Shown piece after piece: positions 1 to 9,010 of a stretch of DNA of 64,000 nt. The stretch is taken from contig NZ_RJJY01000002.1 in the NCBI RefSeq assembly GCF_003751085.1, forward strand, positions 2,294,001 through 2,358,000. The letters are read 5' to 3'. Each line of letters starts with the position of its first letter. Position 1 is the stretch's first letter. Source of the DNA: Micromonospora sp. Llam0. GTDB lineage: Bacteria; Actinomycetota; Actinomycetes; Mycobacteriales; Micromonosporaceae. Below the pieces are notes generated by a model, which was given only the letters and a program-made list of their open reading frames with translations, ran no database searches and had not been told where the DNA came from. The position numbers and the translations under genes were made by a program.

Positions 1-781
1 CGGTGGTGGGCCGGGCGGTGCGGCGGTCGCGGTGCCGGATGGCCGGGCGCACGCCCGGCTGCTGCGGCACGCCGTCGCGGTCGGGGTCGTAGTGCGCGAT
101 GCCGCTGCGGTGCCGCTTGGCGGTGTACATCGCGCGGTCCGCGCGGCCGAGGCCGCCGCGCACGTCGCCGCCGGTGGCACGGCAGATACCGATGCTGAGC
201 CGCAGCGGAACCGGTGTGCCGTCGATCGTGACGGGTTCCCGAACGGCTGCGGCGAGGGCGTCGGCGAGTTGCTGCGGGGCGCGGGCGGAGATGAGGACGA
301 ACTCGTCACCGCCGAGCCGGGCCGCGACGTCGCCGTCGATGGTGACCGCGAGCAGGCGGTCGGCGACACCGGCGAGGTAGGCGTCCCCGAACTGATGGTC
401 ATGGCTGTTGTTGATGTCGTGCATGCCGTCGACGTCAACGACCGCCACGGTCAACTCCACGCCGGCGCGGGCGGCGAGGTGTTGCTCGGCGACCCGCCGC
501 ACGGGTAGCCCGGTGACGGGGTCGGTGTTGGCCTCGACCACTTCGGCTTCCAGCTCGGCGATGCGGCCGGTGGCCGTGTCCCGCTGCGTGCGGGCACGGA
601 TCATGCGGACGTCGGCCATGGCGATGAGGAACGCCAGCCAGGCGATGCCGAACAGGCCGGCGAACGCCGCCGCGTACGGCCGGGCGGTAAAGATCAGCGC
701 AAGGACGGCGGCTTGCGCGAGGCCGGTGGCAAGTAGTGACGGGCGACGAACAGCCGCGCGCAGATACGACGTGAGGGACAT
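1..781 (-). CDS. GGDEF-domain diguanylate cyclase-like membrane protein (C-terminus outside window)
   Basis: The minus-strand frame opens with ATG at 781 and stays open to the window edge, giving 260 visible codons. Two hydrophobic segments lie at about residues 15-34 and 36-56. A short charged linker follows, and then a GGDEF domain from about residue 86 (DPVTGLP) with the signature RLGGDEF, G157 to F161, intact. An intact signature predicts synthesis of cyclic di-GMP from two GTP at the membrane. An RBS-like GGAAGG sits about 8-12 nt before the ATG. It is the last visible gene of the conjugative-element strand. A signalling role in transfer or lifestyle control is inference. The C-terminal end is not visible. 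Confidence 0.85.
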   Translation of the reverse strand, partial: MSLTSYLRAAVRRPSLLATGLAQAAVLALIFTARPYAAAFAGLFGIAWLAFLIAMADVRMIRARTQRDTATGRIAELEAEVVEANTDPVTGLPVRRVAEQHLAARAGVELTVAVVDVDGMHDINNSHDHQFGDAYLAGVADRLLAVTIDGDVAARLGGDEFVLISARAPQQLADALAAAVREPVTIDGTPVPLRLSIGICRATGGDVRGGLGRADRAMYTAKRHRSGIAHYDPDRDGVPQQPGVRPAIRHRDRRTARPTT

Positions 782-1134
782 GGGCGGGCTTCCTTCCCGA
801 GCAGGGGCGGACACGAAAGAGGCGGACCGACAAGCTGGTCCGCCTTGCGGGTGCGGGATGGCCGGGTTTGCTGAGGGAGCCGCGTGTCCAACGCCTTGAC
901 AAGACCGTGGGCGCCAGCCGGGCCGACGGTCTGCGGGGTGTCGCCCAACGCGTCGAACAGCCTGGTGACGTGGCGGCGACGCCGGTCGGCGAGGGCGCGG
1001 CGTCCCCGCCGAAGGTACGGCGGGAGTTGGCTCGGGCGGCGGCCGGCGAAGTCGCCGTGAACGGGGAAGGAGCCGTGTCCGTCGATGGCGAATCCCCCGC
1101 AGTAGCGGACGATGGTGACGAACTCCCGCCGCAT
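694..1134 (-). CDS. Hypothetical basic protein
   Basis: This 146-codon frame has strong G/C third positions over its first 95 codons, which argues for coding. No family is recognised. The protein is rich in Arg and Pro and has no membrane segment. Its last 88 nt overlap the start of the GGDEF gene in another frame, and this overlap is unusually long. No clear Shine-Dalgarno lies before the ATG. Either the real stop or start differs, or the frame is a chance ORF in GC-rich DNA. Confidence 0.35.
   Translation of the reverse strand: MRREFVTIVRYCGGFAIDGHGSFPVHGDFAGRRPSQLPPYLRRGRRALADRRRRHVTRLFDALGDTPQTVGPAGAHGLVKALDTRLPQQTRPSRTRKADQLVGPPLSCPPLLGKEARPCPSRRICARLFVARHYLPPASRKPPSLR
821..844. other. 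Intergenic hairpin
   Basis: GGCGGACC at 821-828 pairs with GGTCCGCC at 837-844 around an 8-nt loop, upstream of the GGDEF start. No U-run follows. It resembles the other hairpins found between genes of this element. Confidence 0.5.
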
Positions 1135-1436
1135 GACGACGGGTCGGCTGCTGCGCCGGCGCCAGGCGTGGACGAAGGGACCCGATGATGTCGATGACCG
1201 TGTGGACCGTCAGGTGGATCGCCATGTCAGGCCTTTGCTGAGGCGGCGGATCCGTGAGCGGATGGGCATGACGCGCTTCCCTTCCACGATGGCTGCGGGT
1301 CGCCGCCGGAACGGCTGGCGTTCGGTGGCGGCCCGTACGGCACGGCGAGGGAACGTGTTCAGACCTGCCGCGTGGCCGCAGGCGGGTAATCGGAGAGGGC
1401 GAGCCGGGTCACGGTTCGCCTTCTCCGTATCGAGGT
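1135..1436. other. Spacer region with no confident gene
   Basis: About 300 nt separate the weak hypothetical gene from the next minus-strand gene. A 19-codon minus-strand ORF starts at about 1270 behind a good GGAAGG, but nothing else supports it. Confidence 0.4.
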
Positions 1437-2099
1437 TTATGAGGTGGCGACTGCCACGAGGTGGTCGCGAGGGCTGAGGGTGTTCAGGTGGTGTTGTGCG
1501 GATTCGAGGTAGGACAGGCGGTCGGCGAGCCGATCGGCAGTGGCCGCCAGGTGGCGGCCGTCGAGGGTGATGACGCCGTCACTCGGGACAGCGGTGAGCA
1601 GCCCGAGATGGGCGTAGGCGTGTGCGCCGGCCTGGAACGCTTCGAGCTGGTTGGTCGGCAGCGCCGTGACTTTGTTGGGTAGGGCGTTGTAGGTGCGCAT
1701 CGCGGCGATCCTGGGCTGGGCCAGGTAGTGCTGCCGGGCCTTGGCGAGGCTGTACTTGTGCGGTTCGCCGCGGTGCCGGTCGACGAAGTGCCAGTACGGT
1801 TGGGCGGGCCGGGTGCCGGCGACGACGTGCTGCCAAATGTTCCAGCGGTGCCAGTAGGCGTCGCGGGCGGTGGTACGCATGGTGTCGAGGTCGAGTAGGT
1901 GCAGCGGGCCGCCTGCGGCGGTGTCGTGCCAGGGCCGCACGAGGCTTCCGCGGCGCCAGCGGGTGGTGATCGGGAAGTGTCCGGCGGGGCCGGCGCTGGT
2001 CCAGGGGGTCGACGCGAGTCGGGCGGCGGCGGTGGTGGCCAGTTGGTCGGTGGGCGTGTCCTTGGACAGGCACACAACGACCACGAAGGTCTTGGGCAT
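1437..2099 (-). CDS. Conserved-looking hypothetical protein of the element
   Basis: A longer frame extends upstream, but the ATG at 2099 (MPKTFVVVVCLSKD) is preceded by GGAG at a good distance and starts a normally folded sequence, giving 220 residues. The N-terminus is a hydrophobic strand (FVVVVCL). The middle is rich in Trp, His and Tyr (YWHRWNIWQHVV), and the C-terminal third looks helical. There is no recognised domain, signal peptide or membrane segment. It is co-oriented with the transfer genes, so a role in element maintenance is possible but not shown. Confidence 0.7.
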   Translation of the reverse strand: MPKTFVVVVCLSKDTPTDQLATTAAARLASTPWTSAGPAGHFPITTRWRRGSLVRPWHDTAAGGPLHLLDLDTMRTTARDAYWHRWNIWQHVVAGTRPAQPYWHFVDRHRGEPHKYSLAKARQHYLAQPRIAAMRTYNALPNKVTALPTNQLEAFQAGAHAYAHLGLLTAVPSDGVITLDGRHLAATADRLADRLSYLESAQHHLNTLSPRDHLVAVATS

Positions 2100-2166
2100 G
2101 GTTGTCTCCGACGTTGAGTCATAGGGCGCGCGAGGTTGGCCTCCGCGCGAGGGCGTGGGTGAGAAG

Positions 2167-2186
2167 GCGACCGGAAGGCCGGTCGC
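2167..2186. other. Hairpin upstream of the 220-residue gene
   Basis: GCGACCGG (2167-2174), loop AAGG, CCGGTCGC (2179-2186) form a perfect 8-bp stem about 70 nt before the ATG at 2099. Confidence 0.45.
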
Positions 2187-2429
2187 GGCCGGCGCGGGCA
2201 TGACCGCAGGCTGCGGCGGGCGCGGCGCGGGGCCGGAAGTGGTGCACGGTGGTGCGGGTGGGCGGGGTGCCGACGGGCGGGGGCAGGCCGACCGGCCGAA
2301 GCGGGTGGGCGGTTGCGACCGCGGTCGTGGGCGACTGCGCCCGGCGGGTGATGCATGGGGGTTCAATAAAATTGAGGCTTCACCGTAGCCCGGCGGCCCA
2401 ACAGCAGCTCCGACGGCCGATCATGACGT

Positions 2430-2627
2430 TCATGGCTCTGACCTGCGGTGTTGGGTGATGAGCCCGGCGAGTCTGCTGAGCGCGCGTGCACTGTTGGGTA
2501 AGACGATGAGCTGTTGGGCGAACCGCCAGCGTCTCCGCGCCTGTTCGGAGCGCTGGGTAGCCGTAGCGGATTGCTTCGGTGGAGTCTGTCTGTCCGGGCC
2601 GCCGGGGATGGCTTCCTGCAGGTTCAT
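2430..2627 (-). CDS. Possible small hypothetical protein
   Basis: A 65-codon ORF starts at ATG 2627 (MNLQEAIPGG). It has a basic middle and a hydrophobic stretch near AQQLIVLPNSARALSRL. Three copies of the TGTTGGG motif lie inside its 3' half, so part of the apparent coding signal may come from the motif array. No strong RBS precedes it and no family is recognised. Confidence 0.3.
   Translation of the reverse strand: MNLQEAIPGGPDRQTPPKQSATATQRSEQARRRWRFAQQLIVLPNSARALSRLAGLITQHRRSEP
2449..2518 (+). repeat. TGTTGGG motif cluster A
   Basis: TGTTGGG occurs at 2449-2455, 2492-2498 and 2512-2518, with start-to-start spacings of 43 and 20 bp, near 4 and 2 helical turns. The same heptamer clusters elsewhere in this element. 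Confidence 0.7.
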
Positions 2628-3225
2628 ACGGCTGCTGCGACCCCAAGTCCTCATCCGACGGACAGTGGCGGTGTGGGGTTGAGGGCCTGGGGTCGGCGCA
2701 GGGCGGAGCGCGGCGCGGCGGGTGGGCCGTGACCGAAAGAGGCTGCCAGCAGGAGTGATGATCATGTAGCAGAGCGTGATGGATGGCCGATCTGAGTGCG
2801 AACGGCGATGGAGGAAGGGGATCTGCGAGGTGATCGGGCCATCCAGATCTGACCGATGAGCGCGCGGGTAGGCGCAGCGGCCCGCCCAGCGATCCCCCGC
2901 CGTGCCGTCGCGTGCGGCGTCAACCAGGCTGACGACGAGTGGTGGATATGCCGGACGGCAGGTGGTTCGTCGTGCGGCTACACCTCCGGCGGCGCGCCCC
3001 ATGGCACGTTTGCCGACGACATGCCGCCACACGACGCTCCGCTTTGAGGACTCGGGAACGGAACGTGGGCTGCCTTGATGGGTGCACACATCTGGCGAGT
3101 CGCGCCATCCACAACCAGATCAGAAGAGAGGCATTTCGCCGGCTGCTCCGCGGACTCGGGAGGCCGATCACCTCGCGGCAACGCCATGGCCATTTGTCGC
3201 TCAGATTGGCCGTCTATTCGCCGAG
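2628..3225. other. Region without a supported gene
   Basis: About 600 nt lie between the small ORF and the replication-relaxation gene. Several overlapping frames are open, as expected in GC-rich DNA, but none has a convincing RBS or recognisable domain. Base composition is a little lower in GC than the flanks. An origin of transfer or regulatory RNA could lie here, but no specific signal was seen. Confidence 0.4.
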
Positions 3226-4197
3226 TCACAGGATCGGCTGGAGTGGATGGTCGTGGGGTTGCGGTGGACCGGGATTGAGCGGTCCGGGTTGTTCGTGGCT
3301 GCTGGGGAGCTCGGCCAGGGTGAGCCGGTGGCGGCCGTTGCGGGCCACCCGCCATACCGGTCCGGCCGGGTTCGATCCGGCCTCGGGTGAGGTGGTCGCG
3401 ATGGTGAGGCTGGGCTCGGGCCGTTCCGCGAGCTTGCGATGCAGGTTCTGCTCGCGGGCGCGGTTGGGCAGCACGAACAGTACCGGGTAGGTGGGTCCGC
3501 CTTCGGCGTGTAGCCGCCGGTGCGAGGCCAGGCGTTCGGTCAGGCGCCGCAGCGGTTCGGTTCCCCGGTCCAGTTCGAGGTGGAAGCCGGTGCTGGTCTG
3601 CCCGTCGACCCAGACGCCGTGGCCGTCGGGGTGGATGCGGCGTCCGAATGCCGCGGCGGTGCTGCGTTCGCCCCACCAGCGGACCAGGCCGGTGCCGGGG
3701 TGGCGACGGGCGTGGGCGAGCAGGTCGACGAAGAACTGGTTCGCGGCGAGCAAGTGTTCCAGCATCGGGGTGGCGTAGATGCGGTCTTGGCGTTCCCGCA
3801 GGGCCTTCGCGGTTGGTGGAGTCTCGTCGGTGGCGAGGGCCATGTAGCGGGCCGAGAAAAGTCCGGGTACCCAGCAGACCGGGTTGGGTGCGCCGGGGCG
3901 GGTGCGGACGAACCGGTCAACGAAGGCGAGTTTGCGAAGGGCGTGTAGGCGGTGGCGGCAGGTGGTCGGGTTGGTGAAGAGGATCGCGGTGAGCTGGTCG
4001 GTGGTCAGGGTGGTGTGTTCGTGCAGGAGGGAGGCGATCGCGTAGTCGCGGGGCCGCAGTCGGTGGGAGATGTCGATGAGGGTATGAGCGGGGCCGATGG
4101 TGCGGGCGGCTGAGTTCGTGCGGAGCACGACTAGTTGCCGGCTCCCCGGTAGAGAGTTCCCCTGGGGGAATTGTCGGGCGTCGTCGGCGGCGGGCAT
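3226..4197 (-). CDS. Replication-relaxation (Replic_Relax) family protein
   Basis: The 323-residue protein begins at ATG 4197 behind an excellent AGGAGG. A longer upstream frame is not needed. A winged-helix core lies at about residues 45-95, with the pattern DYAIASLLHEHTTLTTDQL then an Arg-rich recognition helix near TTCRHRLHALRKL. This is the layout of the Replic_Relax family (PF13814) found on actinobacterial and Firmicutes plasmids and integrative elements. The family is thought to assist element replication or relaxation of DNA. The C-terminal half contains an RWWGE-type segment common in the family. It sits next to the coupling protein, as in related elements. Confidence 0.8.
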   Translation of the reverse strand: MPAADDARQFPQGNSLPGSRQLVVLRTNSAARTIGPAHTLIDISHRLRPRDYAIASLLHEHTTLTTDQLTAILFTNPTTCRHRLHALRKLAFVDRFVRTRPGAPNPVCWVPGLFSARYMALATDETPPTAKALRERQDRIYATPMLEHLLAANQFFVDLLAHARRHPGTGLVRWWGERSTAAAFGRRIHPDGHGVWVDGQTSTGFHLELDRGTEPLRRLTERLASHRRLHAEGGPTYPVLFVLPNRAREQNLHRKLAERPEPSLTIATTSPEAGSNPAGPVWRVARNGRHRLTLAELPSSHEQPGPLNPGPPQPHDHPLQPIL

Positions 4198-4215
4198 GGT
4201 GCCTCCTAGCTGGGG

Positions 4216-4650
4216 TGTTGGGTGGGTGGGCCCGGCCTGGCCCCGGCAGTGCGGGGCTGAGGCCGGGCCGGGCTGCGGTCTGGCTCGGTGGCCGGGCTGA
4301 GGCCGGATGTGATCCCGCGCTGGCCGTCCGCCGGTGCTGGTCGATGTCCGGCTCGGGGTGCGCCTTCGGTCAGTGGCTGGTGGCATCGCCTGGGGCATGT
4401 GGAAGGCTCGGGCCGCTGGCGCGGACCGCAGGTGTCTGGTGTGCACGGCGATGCCGTCGGCGGGGACGCCGGGTTGGTGGTTGTCGGCTGCGCGGACCGG
4501 GCGTGCGGCTCAGCCGGATGGTTCGAGGTGGCCGGGGCGCCGGTACTCACCGGGCGAGAGGTGCCGCACCTGTTGGGTTACGGTGTGTTTCTTTCGTTGT
4601 CTGTTGGGTCGTTCGATGGGTCTGTTGGGCTTGGTCCGTGCGCTGTTGGG
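4216..4650 (+). repeat. TGTTGGG motif cluster B
   Basis: TGTTGGG starts at 4216, 4571, 4602, 4623 and 4644. The last four are separated by 31, 21 and 21 bp, i.e. 3, 2 and 2 helical turns. Three of them lie inside the last codons of the coupling-protein gene and encode its DPT-rich tail. Confidence 0.75.
4229..4269. other. Strong intergenic hairpin
   Basis: GGCCCGGCC (4229-4237) pairs with GGCCGGGCC (4261-4269), with further pairing of an inner CCCC/GGGG. It lies just upstream of the replication-relaxation start. It could be a terminator for the coupling-protein transcript or an attenuator. No U-run is visible. Confidence 0.5.
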
Positions 4651-7127
4651 TCGTTGTCGACGCCAGCGAGCTGGGCGATTGCCGCCTGCTTGCCGCTCTT
4701 GATGGTGACGGCTGCGGCGGCGGCCTGCCGGACCGCGGTCGCCTCGCCGGCCAGTGGCCTGGGCGGGTTGGTGTGTAGCGTGAATGCTGCGGTTTCGCGA
4801 CCGTCGACGACGAGGCGGCACGCGGCCCGGTAGGCGTCCATGTGGCTGAGGTCGTGCTCGTCGAGTTCGGGCCGGGTGTGCCGGGCGAGTTGGTGCGCGT
4901 CCTCCGGCGCGCACGAGAAGAAGATTTTGCTGCGGGCGTTGGCGCTGATGGCGAGTTGGGTGTCGCGCGGCATCTGGGCGAGGTTCTGGTGTGCGAGGAC
5001 CATGCCGAAGTGGTAGCCGCGGGCTTCGGCGAGCATGTCGCCGATGGAGCCGGGCAGGGTCAGGAAGTTGTGTGCTTCGTCGATGTAGCAGACGGTGTCG
5101 CGGCGTTGGGGCTCGGGCAGCCGGACGCGGCCGGTGGCGGCCTGCCAGGCGGAGGCGAGGACGAACGAGCCCATCAGCCGGGCGGTTTCCTCTCCGATCT
5201 GCCCTTTGGGTAGCCGGGCGAGCAGGATGCCGCCGTCGAGGACCCGGCGCATGTCGAACGAGCTTCTCGGGGCGCCGAAGGTGCGGCGTGGGAAGTCCCG
5301 CAGCAGCACCGAGCGCAGCCGCGACAGTAGCGGCGCGATGACCTGGGACCGCAGCATGACCGGCGCCGTCTCGTACCACTCCCAGAACCCTCGCAGGCCT
5401 TCGGGATCGTCGAGGTCGGCGGTGAAGTTGTACCGGAATTTGCGGTCTTGCAGCAGTGACGGGATCAGCGTCAGCGTCGCGTTCGACTTGCGTAGCAGGG
5501 TCAGGCACGCGACCCGCAGCACGTCGTCCATGCGTGGGCCCCAGTGCTTGGCGAAGATCTTGCCGAAGATGGAGACGACGTTGTCGACGAGCAGGTCGTG
5601 GTCGGTGCCAGCGAGGGGGTTGAGAGTGACGCCGGCGGGCTGGTCGGGGTCGATGAGGACGAGCCGGTTGGCCAGCTTCGCCGGGATCCGGTCGAGCAGG
5701 TCGATGATGAGGTCGCCTTTGGGGTCGATGACGATCGTGCCGCGCCGGGCGTGGATGTCGTCGAGGATCATGTTGAGCAGCAGAGTGCTCTTCCCACTGC
5801 CGGTGGAGCCGAGTACGTGCAGGTGCTGCCGGGCGTCGGGCACCTTCAACGCGACGCTGTGCCCGCCGATCTCCGCCCGGCCGAGCACCTTCGTACCTCG
5901 GCCGCCGAACGGCACGGCCACCGGGGCCGGCATCGGCTTGGCTCTGGCGCGGTCCAGACCGGGCACCGCGATGTCCTGCGGCAGCGCGGCGATGCTGGCC
6001 AGTTCGTCGGTGTTGAGCAGGAAGCCCCGGCGGAACACTCGGGCGTCCAGCACCTGCGCGGGGCGGGTGATCCGGAGGCGACGCAGCCGGTTACGGCCGG
6101 TCCACATCCCGAACGCGGACGCTATCGTGTGGGCGAGGGTGACCAGCCGAGGTTTCAGGTCCTCGGGCTTGCTGTCGCGGGGATTGCTGTGCGCGACCGC
6201 GTAGCGGATTGCCACCTCCCACTGGATGCCGGCGAGCTTGTCGACGCCGGCGCGGCCGTCGCGCTCACGCTGCGGGTCGGCGCCGGGCAGCACCGCGCTG
6301 CGGCCCGGCTGGTAGGTGGCGCGGCGGGTGGGGCCGAACAGTTCCATCACCAGGTCGAGGGCGAGCCGCAGCCAGGTGGCCGGGTCGAGCAAGGCGCGCG
6401 GCGGCCTGCCGGTCCGCAGCGCCTGCACGCCACGGCGCAGCCGGCGGACCTGCCGCGCGGTGGCGGGCCGTGCCAGGACCTGTACGCACGCGGACTCGGC
6501 CGCGTGCAGTCCGGACGCGGCGGCGATCAGGGTCCGCATCGGGTCGGCGTCGTGGTCAGTCTCCAGCGGGAACCAGGCCGGCAGGATCGGCGCCAGCGCG
6601 CCGCCGACGGTCACCGCGTCGGCCGGCACCGGCGGGGCCGCGTCGACCACGGTGCACGCGGCGCCGGGCCACGCCCCTCGTACTGCCGCCTGGATGGGGC
6701 CGGTCTGCAGTGTGCCGGGCACCCACACCGTGATGGATAGTTGGCGGCCGGTCCACCGGTACTCGACGGCGATGTGAGCGCGGCCGTCGCGCAGCCGGCG
6801 ACGCCAGCCGACGTGCAGGATCTCGGCCATGGTCGCCCAGAACGCGGCGGTGCCGGACGGATCGACCTCCGGCGGCGGGGTGATGATCAGGCACGTGGCG
6901 TGGCGGGCCATCATCTGCTGCCGCCACCGTGCGTGGGCCACCCGGGCTGCGAGGGCAGCGGCCAGGACGACGGCGGCGACGCCGAGCAGCCACGGCCGCT
7001 GCGCGCACCAGGTGACGGCCGCGCTGGTGGTGTCGAGGAGCCATTGCGACGGGGCCGGTAGGTCCGGTGGCACCGGTGACGGCGGCGGCGTGACGCCGGG
7101 GGGCGAGGGGATGGTTGGCGGATTCAT
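4578..7127 (-). CDS. VirD4/TraG-like type IV coupling protein
   Basis: This 849-residue P-loop ATPase would link the DNA-relaxosome to the transfer channel at the membrane. A Pro-rich N-terminus is followed by one membrane segment at about residues 45-62. Walker A (GSTGSGKST) lies at 440-448, Walker B-like TIVIDPKGD at 464-472, and a second acidic motif YIDEAHNF near residue 690, inside a TraM-recognition-like C-terminal domain. Size and order match actinobacterial conjugation ATPases. The C-terminal 25 residues are low-complexity and are encoded by the TGTTGGG motif array. GGAAGGG precedes the ATG at 7127. Confidence 0.88.
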   Translation of the reverse strand: MNPPTIPSPPGVTPPPSPVPPDLPAPSQWLLDTTSAAVTWCAQRPWLLGVAAVVLAAALAARVAHARWRQQMMARHATCLIITPPPEVDPSGTAAFWATMAEILHVGWRRRLRDGRAHIAVEYRWTGRQLSITVWVPGTLQTGPIQAAVRGAWPGAACTVVDAAPPVPADAVTVGGALAPILPAWFPLETDHDADPMRTLIAAASGLHAAESACVQVLARPATARQVRRLRRGVQALRTGRPPRALLDPATWLRLALDLVMELFGPTRRATYQPGRSAVLPGADPQRERDGRAGVDKLAGIQWEVAIRYAVAHSNPRDSKPEDLKPRLVTLAHTIASAFGMWTGRNRLRRLRITRPAQVLDARVFRRGFLLNTDELASIAALPQDIAVPGLDRARAKPMPAPVAVPFGGRGTKVLGRAEIGGHSVALKVPDARQHLHVLGSTGSGKSTLLLNMILDDIHARRGTIVIDPKGDLIIDLLDRIPAKLANRLVLIDPDQPAGVTLNPLAGTDHDLLVDNVVSIFGKIFAKHWGPRMDDVLRVACLTLLRKSNATLTLIPSLLQDRKFRYNFTADLDDPEGLRGFWEWYETAPVMLRSQVIAPLLSRLRSVLLRDFPRRTFGAPRSSFDMRRVLDGGILLARLPKGQIGEETARLMGSFVLASAWQAATGRVRLPEPQRRDTVCYIDEAHNFLTLPGSIGDMLAEARGYHFGMVLAHQNLAQMPRDTQLAISANARSKIFFSCAPEDAHQLARHTRPELDEHDLSHMDAYRAACRLVVDGRETAAFTLHTNPPRPLAGEATAVRQAAAAAVTIKSGKQAAIAQLAGVDNDPTAHGPSPTDPSNDPTDNERNTP

Positions 7128-7151
7128 GGGATTGCCCTTCCGGTACGGAAC

Positions 7152-7188
7152 GAGGGGTGGGACACGCCAGCGGCGTGTCCCACCCCTC
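7152..7188. terminator. 17-bp perfect hairpin between VirB4-like and coupling-protein genes
   Basis: GAGGGGTGGGACACGCC at 7152-7168 pairs perfectly with its complement at 7172-7188 around the loop AGC. It occupies most of the 92-nt gap. As actinobacterial terminators often lack U-runs, it may be a terminator or partial attenuator setting relative expression of the two ATPases. Confidence 0.6.
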
Positions 7189-7219
7189 CAGTGGATGTGA
7201 TGGAGGCGTTGAATGGTGT

Positions 7220-9010
7220 TCAGTCGTCGTCGGTGAGTTCCAGATCCCCTACGCAGAGACGGTGCTCTTTCTTCGACGCCACGGCCTGGAAGCTGACCCG
7301 GTGCGTGCCCGCGAGCAGGAGACCTTCGCCGCGGCGGGCGCCGAGCAGCAGCCGGGCCTCGCCGGCGGTCAGCCCGAACACGTCAGCGACGACATCCACC
7401 GCCTGCGGGGCCTGCCGCAGCAAGATCTGGGTGGCCGCGTTGGCGATCACCACCTGGCCAAGGTCGGAGCCGAGCAGGTCACCCACGTCCTGGGTGATGA
7501 CGGCCAACCCGGCCCGGCGTTTGCGTGCGCTCTTGGCCAGCCGGGACAGGAACTTCGCGCCCTCCCCGTCCCTGAGCAGGGTCCAGGCCTCGTCGACGAA
7601 GACGAGCCGGCGGGGCGGGTTCGCCGACCACACGGCCGGGGCGTCGACGTCGCGCCAGATCGCGTCGAGCGCCAGCAGCATGCCCGGAGCGCGGAGTTCG
7701 TCGGCCAGGTGCCGGGTGGACCAGGCGATCATTTGCCCGGACGGCACGCTGGTAGTAGGGCCGTCGAACATCTCCTTGAACGACCCCGTGGTCCAAGGAG
7801 TGAGCCGGGCTGCGAGGGTCTGCGCCGCCTCGGTGCCCTGCTCGACCAGAGCCGCCGCCACGTCGCGCAGCAGCGGCGCCTGCCTGCGCCAGGTAGCCGG
7901 GTCGTTGGAGATCCCGGCGGCGTCGTACGCGGTGTTGATCGCCTTGTCGAGCGCGGCCCGTTCCGACGGCGGCGGCTGCTGCCCGAGCAACACCGCGATC
8001 AGGGTGTGCAGGAACAGCGCCCGGTAAGTGCGTGCCTGCGGCCTGCGGTCGGCGGGCGGGATGTCGAGCGGGTTGAGGCGCACCCCGCCGACGCCCAGGG
8101 CGATGGTGACCCCGCCGACCGCCTCGGTGAGCCGGATGTACTCGTTGTCCGGGTCGATCACCGCGACGTGCACCCCATCGGCCAGCGACCGCAACACTTC
8201 GAGCTTGATGAAGTAGCTCTTGCCGGCCCCGGACCGGGCGAGGACGACACTGTTGGCGTTGTGTTGGCTCCAGCGGTCCCACCACACGACGCCGTTGGAG
8301 TCGGGGTTGAGTCCGTACAGCATGCCCCCAGCGGGGCCGGACTCTCCCGGCAGCGGTGCCGGCAGGTCCGCCGACGCCAACGGAAACGCGGTCGCGATGG
8401 CGTCGGTGTCCATCACCCGCCGGATGCCGAGGGTGTCGGTGGCCAGCGGCAGGGTGGTCAGCCAGCCCTGCAGCTGTCGCCAGGTCGCCGGCTGCGTGTC
8501 CAGTAGCACCGACGCCGCGGTGGCCCGTACGTGGGCGACTGCCTCGTCCAGCTCGTCCAGGGTCGGGGCGTGCACGCACAGGTACAGTCCGACGCGGAAC
8601 AGCCTCGACTGGCCGCGGGCGATCCGGTCGGCCAACTCGGCGGCGTCCTCCGTGGCGGCCTCGGTGATCGGATCAGCGAGGCGGCCCTTCCCTGCGTCGT
8701 CGCGCCGGTTGGACTCCAACCGTGCCCGCTGGCGCCGCAGCCGCGCGGCGGCCACCTGCGGGGCGAGCGGGTCGATGTAGACGACGACGTCGAGGCGGCC
8801 GGGCCATGCCAGCAGCGGATCCAGCCAGGCGCCGCCGACCTCGGCCGGGTACCCGGTGACGATCAACGTGGCGGCGTAGCCGTCGCCGACCGTGATGTGT
8901 CGGGGGCTGTTCTCGACCGTGGCCGGCCCCAGAACCGACGCGAGCCCGGCCGACACGGCCGGGCTCGCGGGGGTTGCGCTGTCCGATCGCCTTCTCGTCG
9001 GTAGTTTCAT
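7220..9010 (-). CDS. VirB4/TraE-like conjugation ATPase
   Basis: The 596-residue protein carries Walker A (ARSGAGKSY, about residues 258-266), followed by an IDPDNEY motif typical of VirB4/HerA-type ATPases, and a Walker B-like LVFVDEAW near residue 470. Its N-terminal 200 residues match the non-catalytic VirB4 region. It would energise assembly of the mating channel and act at the inner face of the membrane. ATG at 9010 overlaps the stop of the PrgI-like gene by 4 nt (ATGA). A 12-bp inverted repeat (8940-8968) lies within codons for residues 15-24. Confidence 0.88.
   Translation of the reverse strand: MKLPTRRRSDSATPASPAVSAGLASVLGPATVENSPRHITVGDGYAATLIVTGYPAEVGGAWLDPLLAWPGRLDVVVYIDPLAPQVAAARLRRQRARLESNRRDDAGKGRLADPITEAATEDAAELADRIARGQSRLFRVGLYLCVHAPTLDELDEAVAHVRATAASVLLDTQPATWRQLQGWLTTLPLATDTLGIRRVMDTDAIATAFPLASADLPAPLPGESGPAGGMLYGLNPDSNGVVWWDRWSQHNANSVVLARSGAGKSYFIKLEVLRSLADGVHVAVIDPDNEYIRLTEAVGGVTIALGVGGVRLNPLDIPPADRRPQARTYRALFLHTLIAVLLGQQPPPSERAALDKAINTAYDAAGISNDPATWRRQAPLLRDVAAALVEQGTEAAQTLAARLTPWTTGSFKEMFDGPTTSVPSGQMIAWSTRHLADELRAPGMLLALDAIWRDVDAPAVWSANPPRRLVFVDEAWTLLRDGEGAKFLSRLAKSARKRRAGLAVITQDVGDLLGSDLGQVVIANAATQILLRQAPQAVDVVADVFGLTAGEARLLLGARRGEGLLLAGTHRVSFQAVASKKEHRLCVGDLELTDDD
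8940..8968. other. Inverted repeat inside the 5' end of the VirB4-like gene
   Basis: GCGAGCCCGGCC pairs with GGCCGGGCTCGC around GACAC. It falls 42-70 nt into the coding sequence. Codon constraint plus a perfect 12-bp stem is unusual and could affect translation of the coupled pair. Confidence 0.45.

Noticed and set aside
4510..5508. 332-codon minus-strand frame overlapping the coupling protein
   Set aside because: A low-complexity Arg/Pro shadow of the real T4CP frame.
7115..8506. 463-codon plus-strand frame opposite the VirB4-like gene
   Set aside because: Antisense shadow, typical of GC-rich DNA. No family and no RBS.
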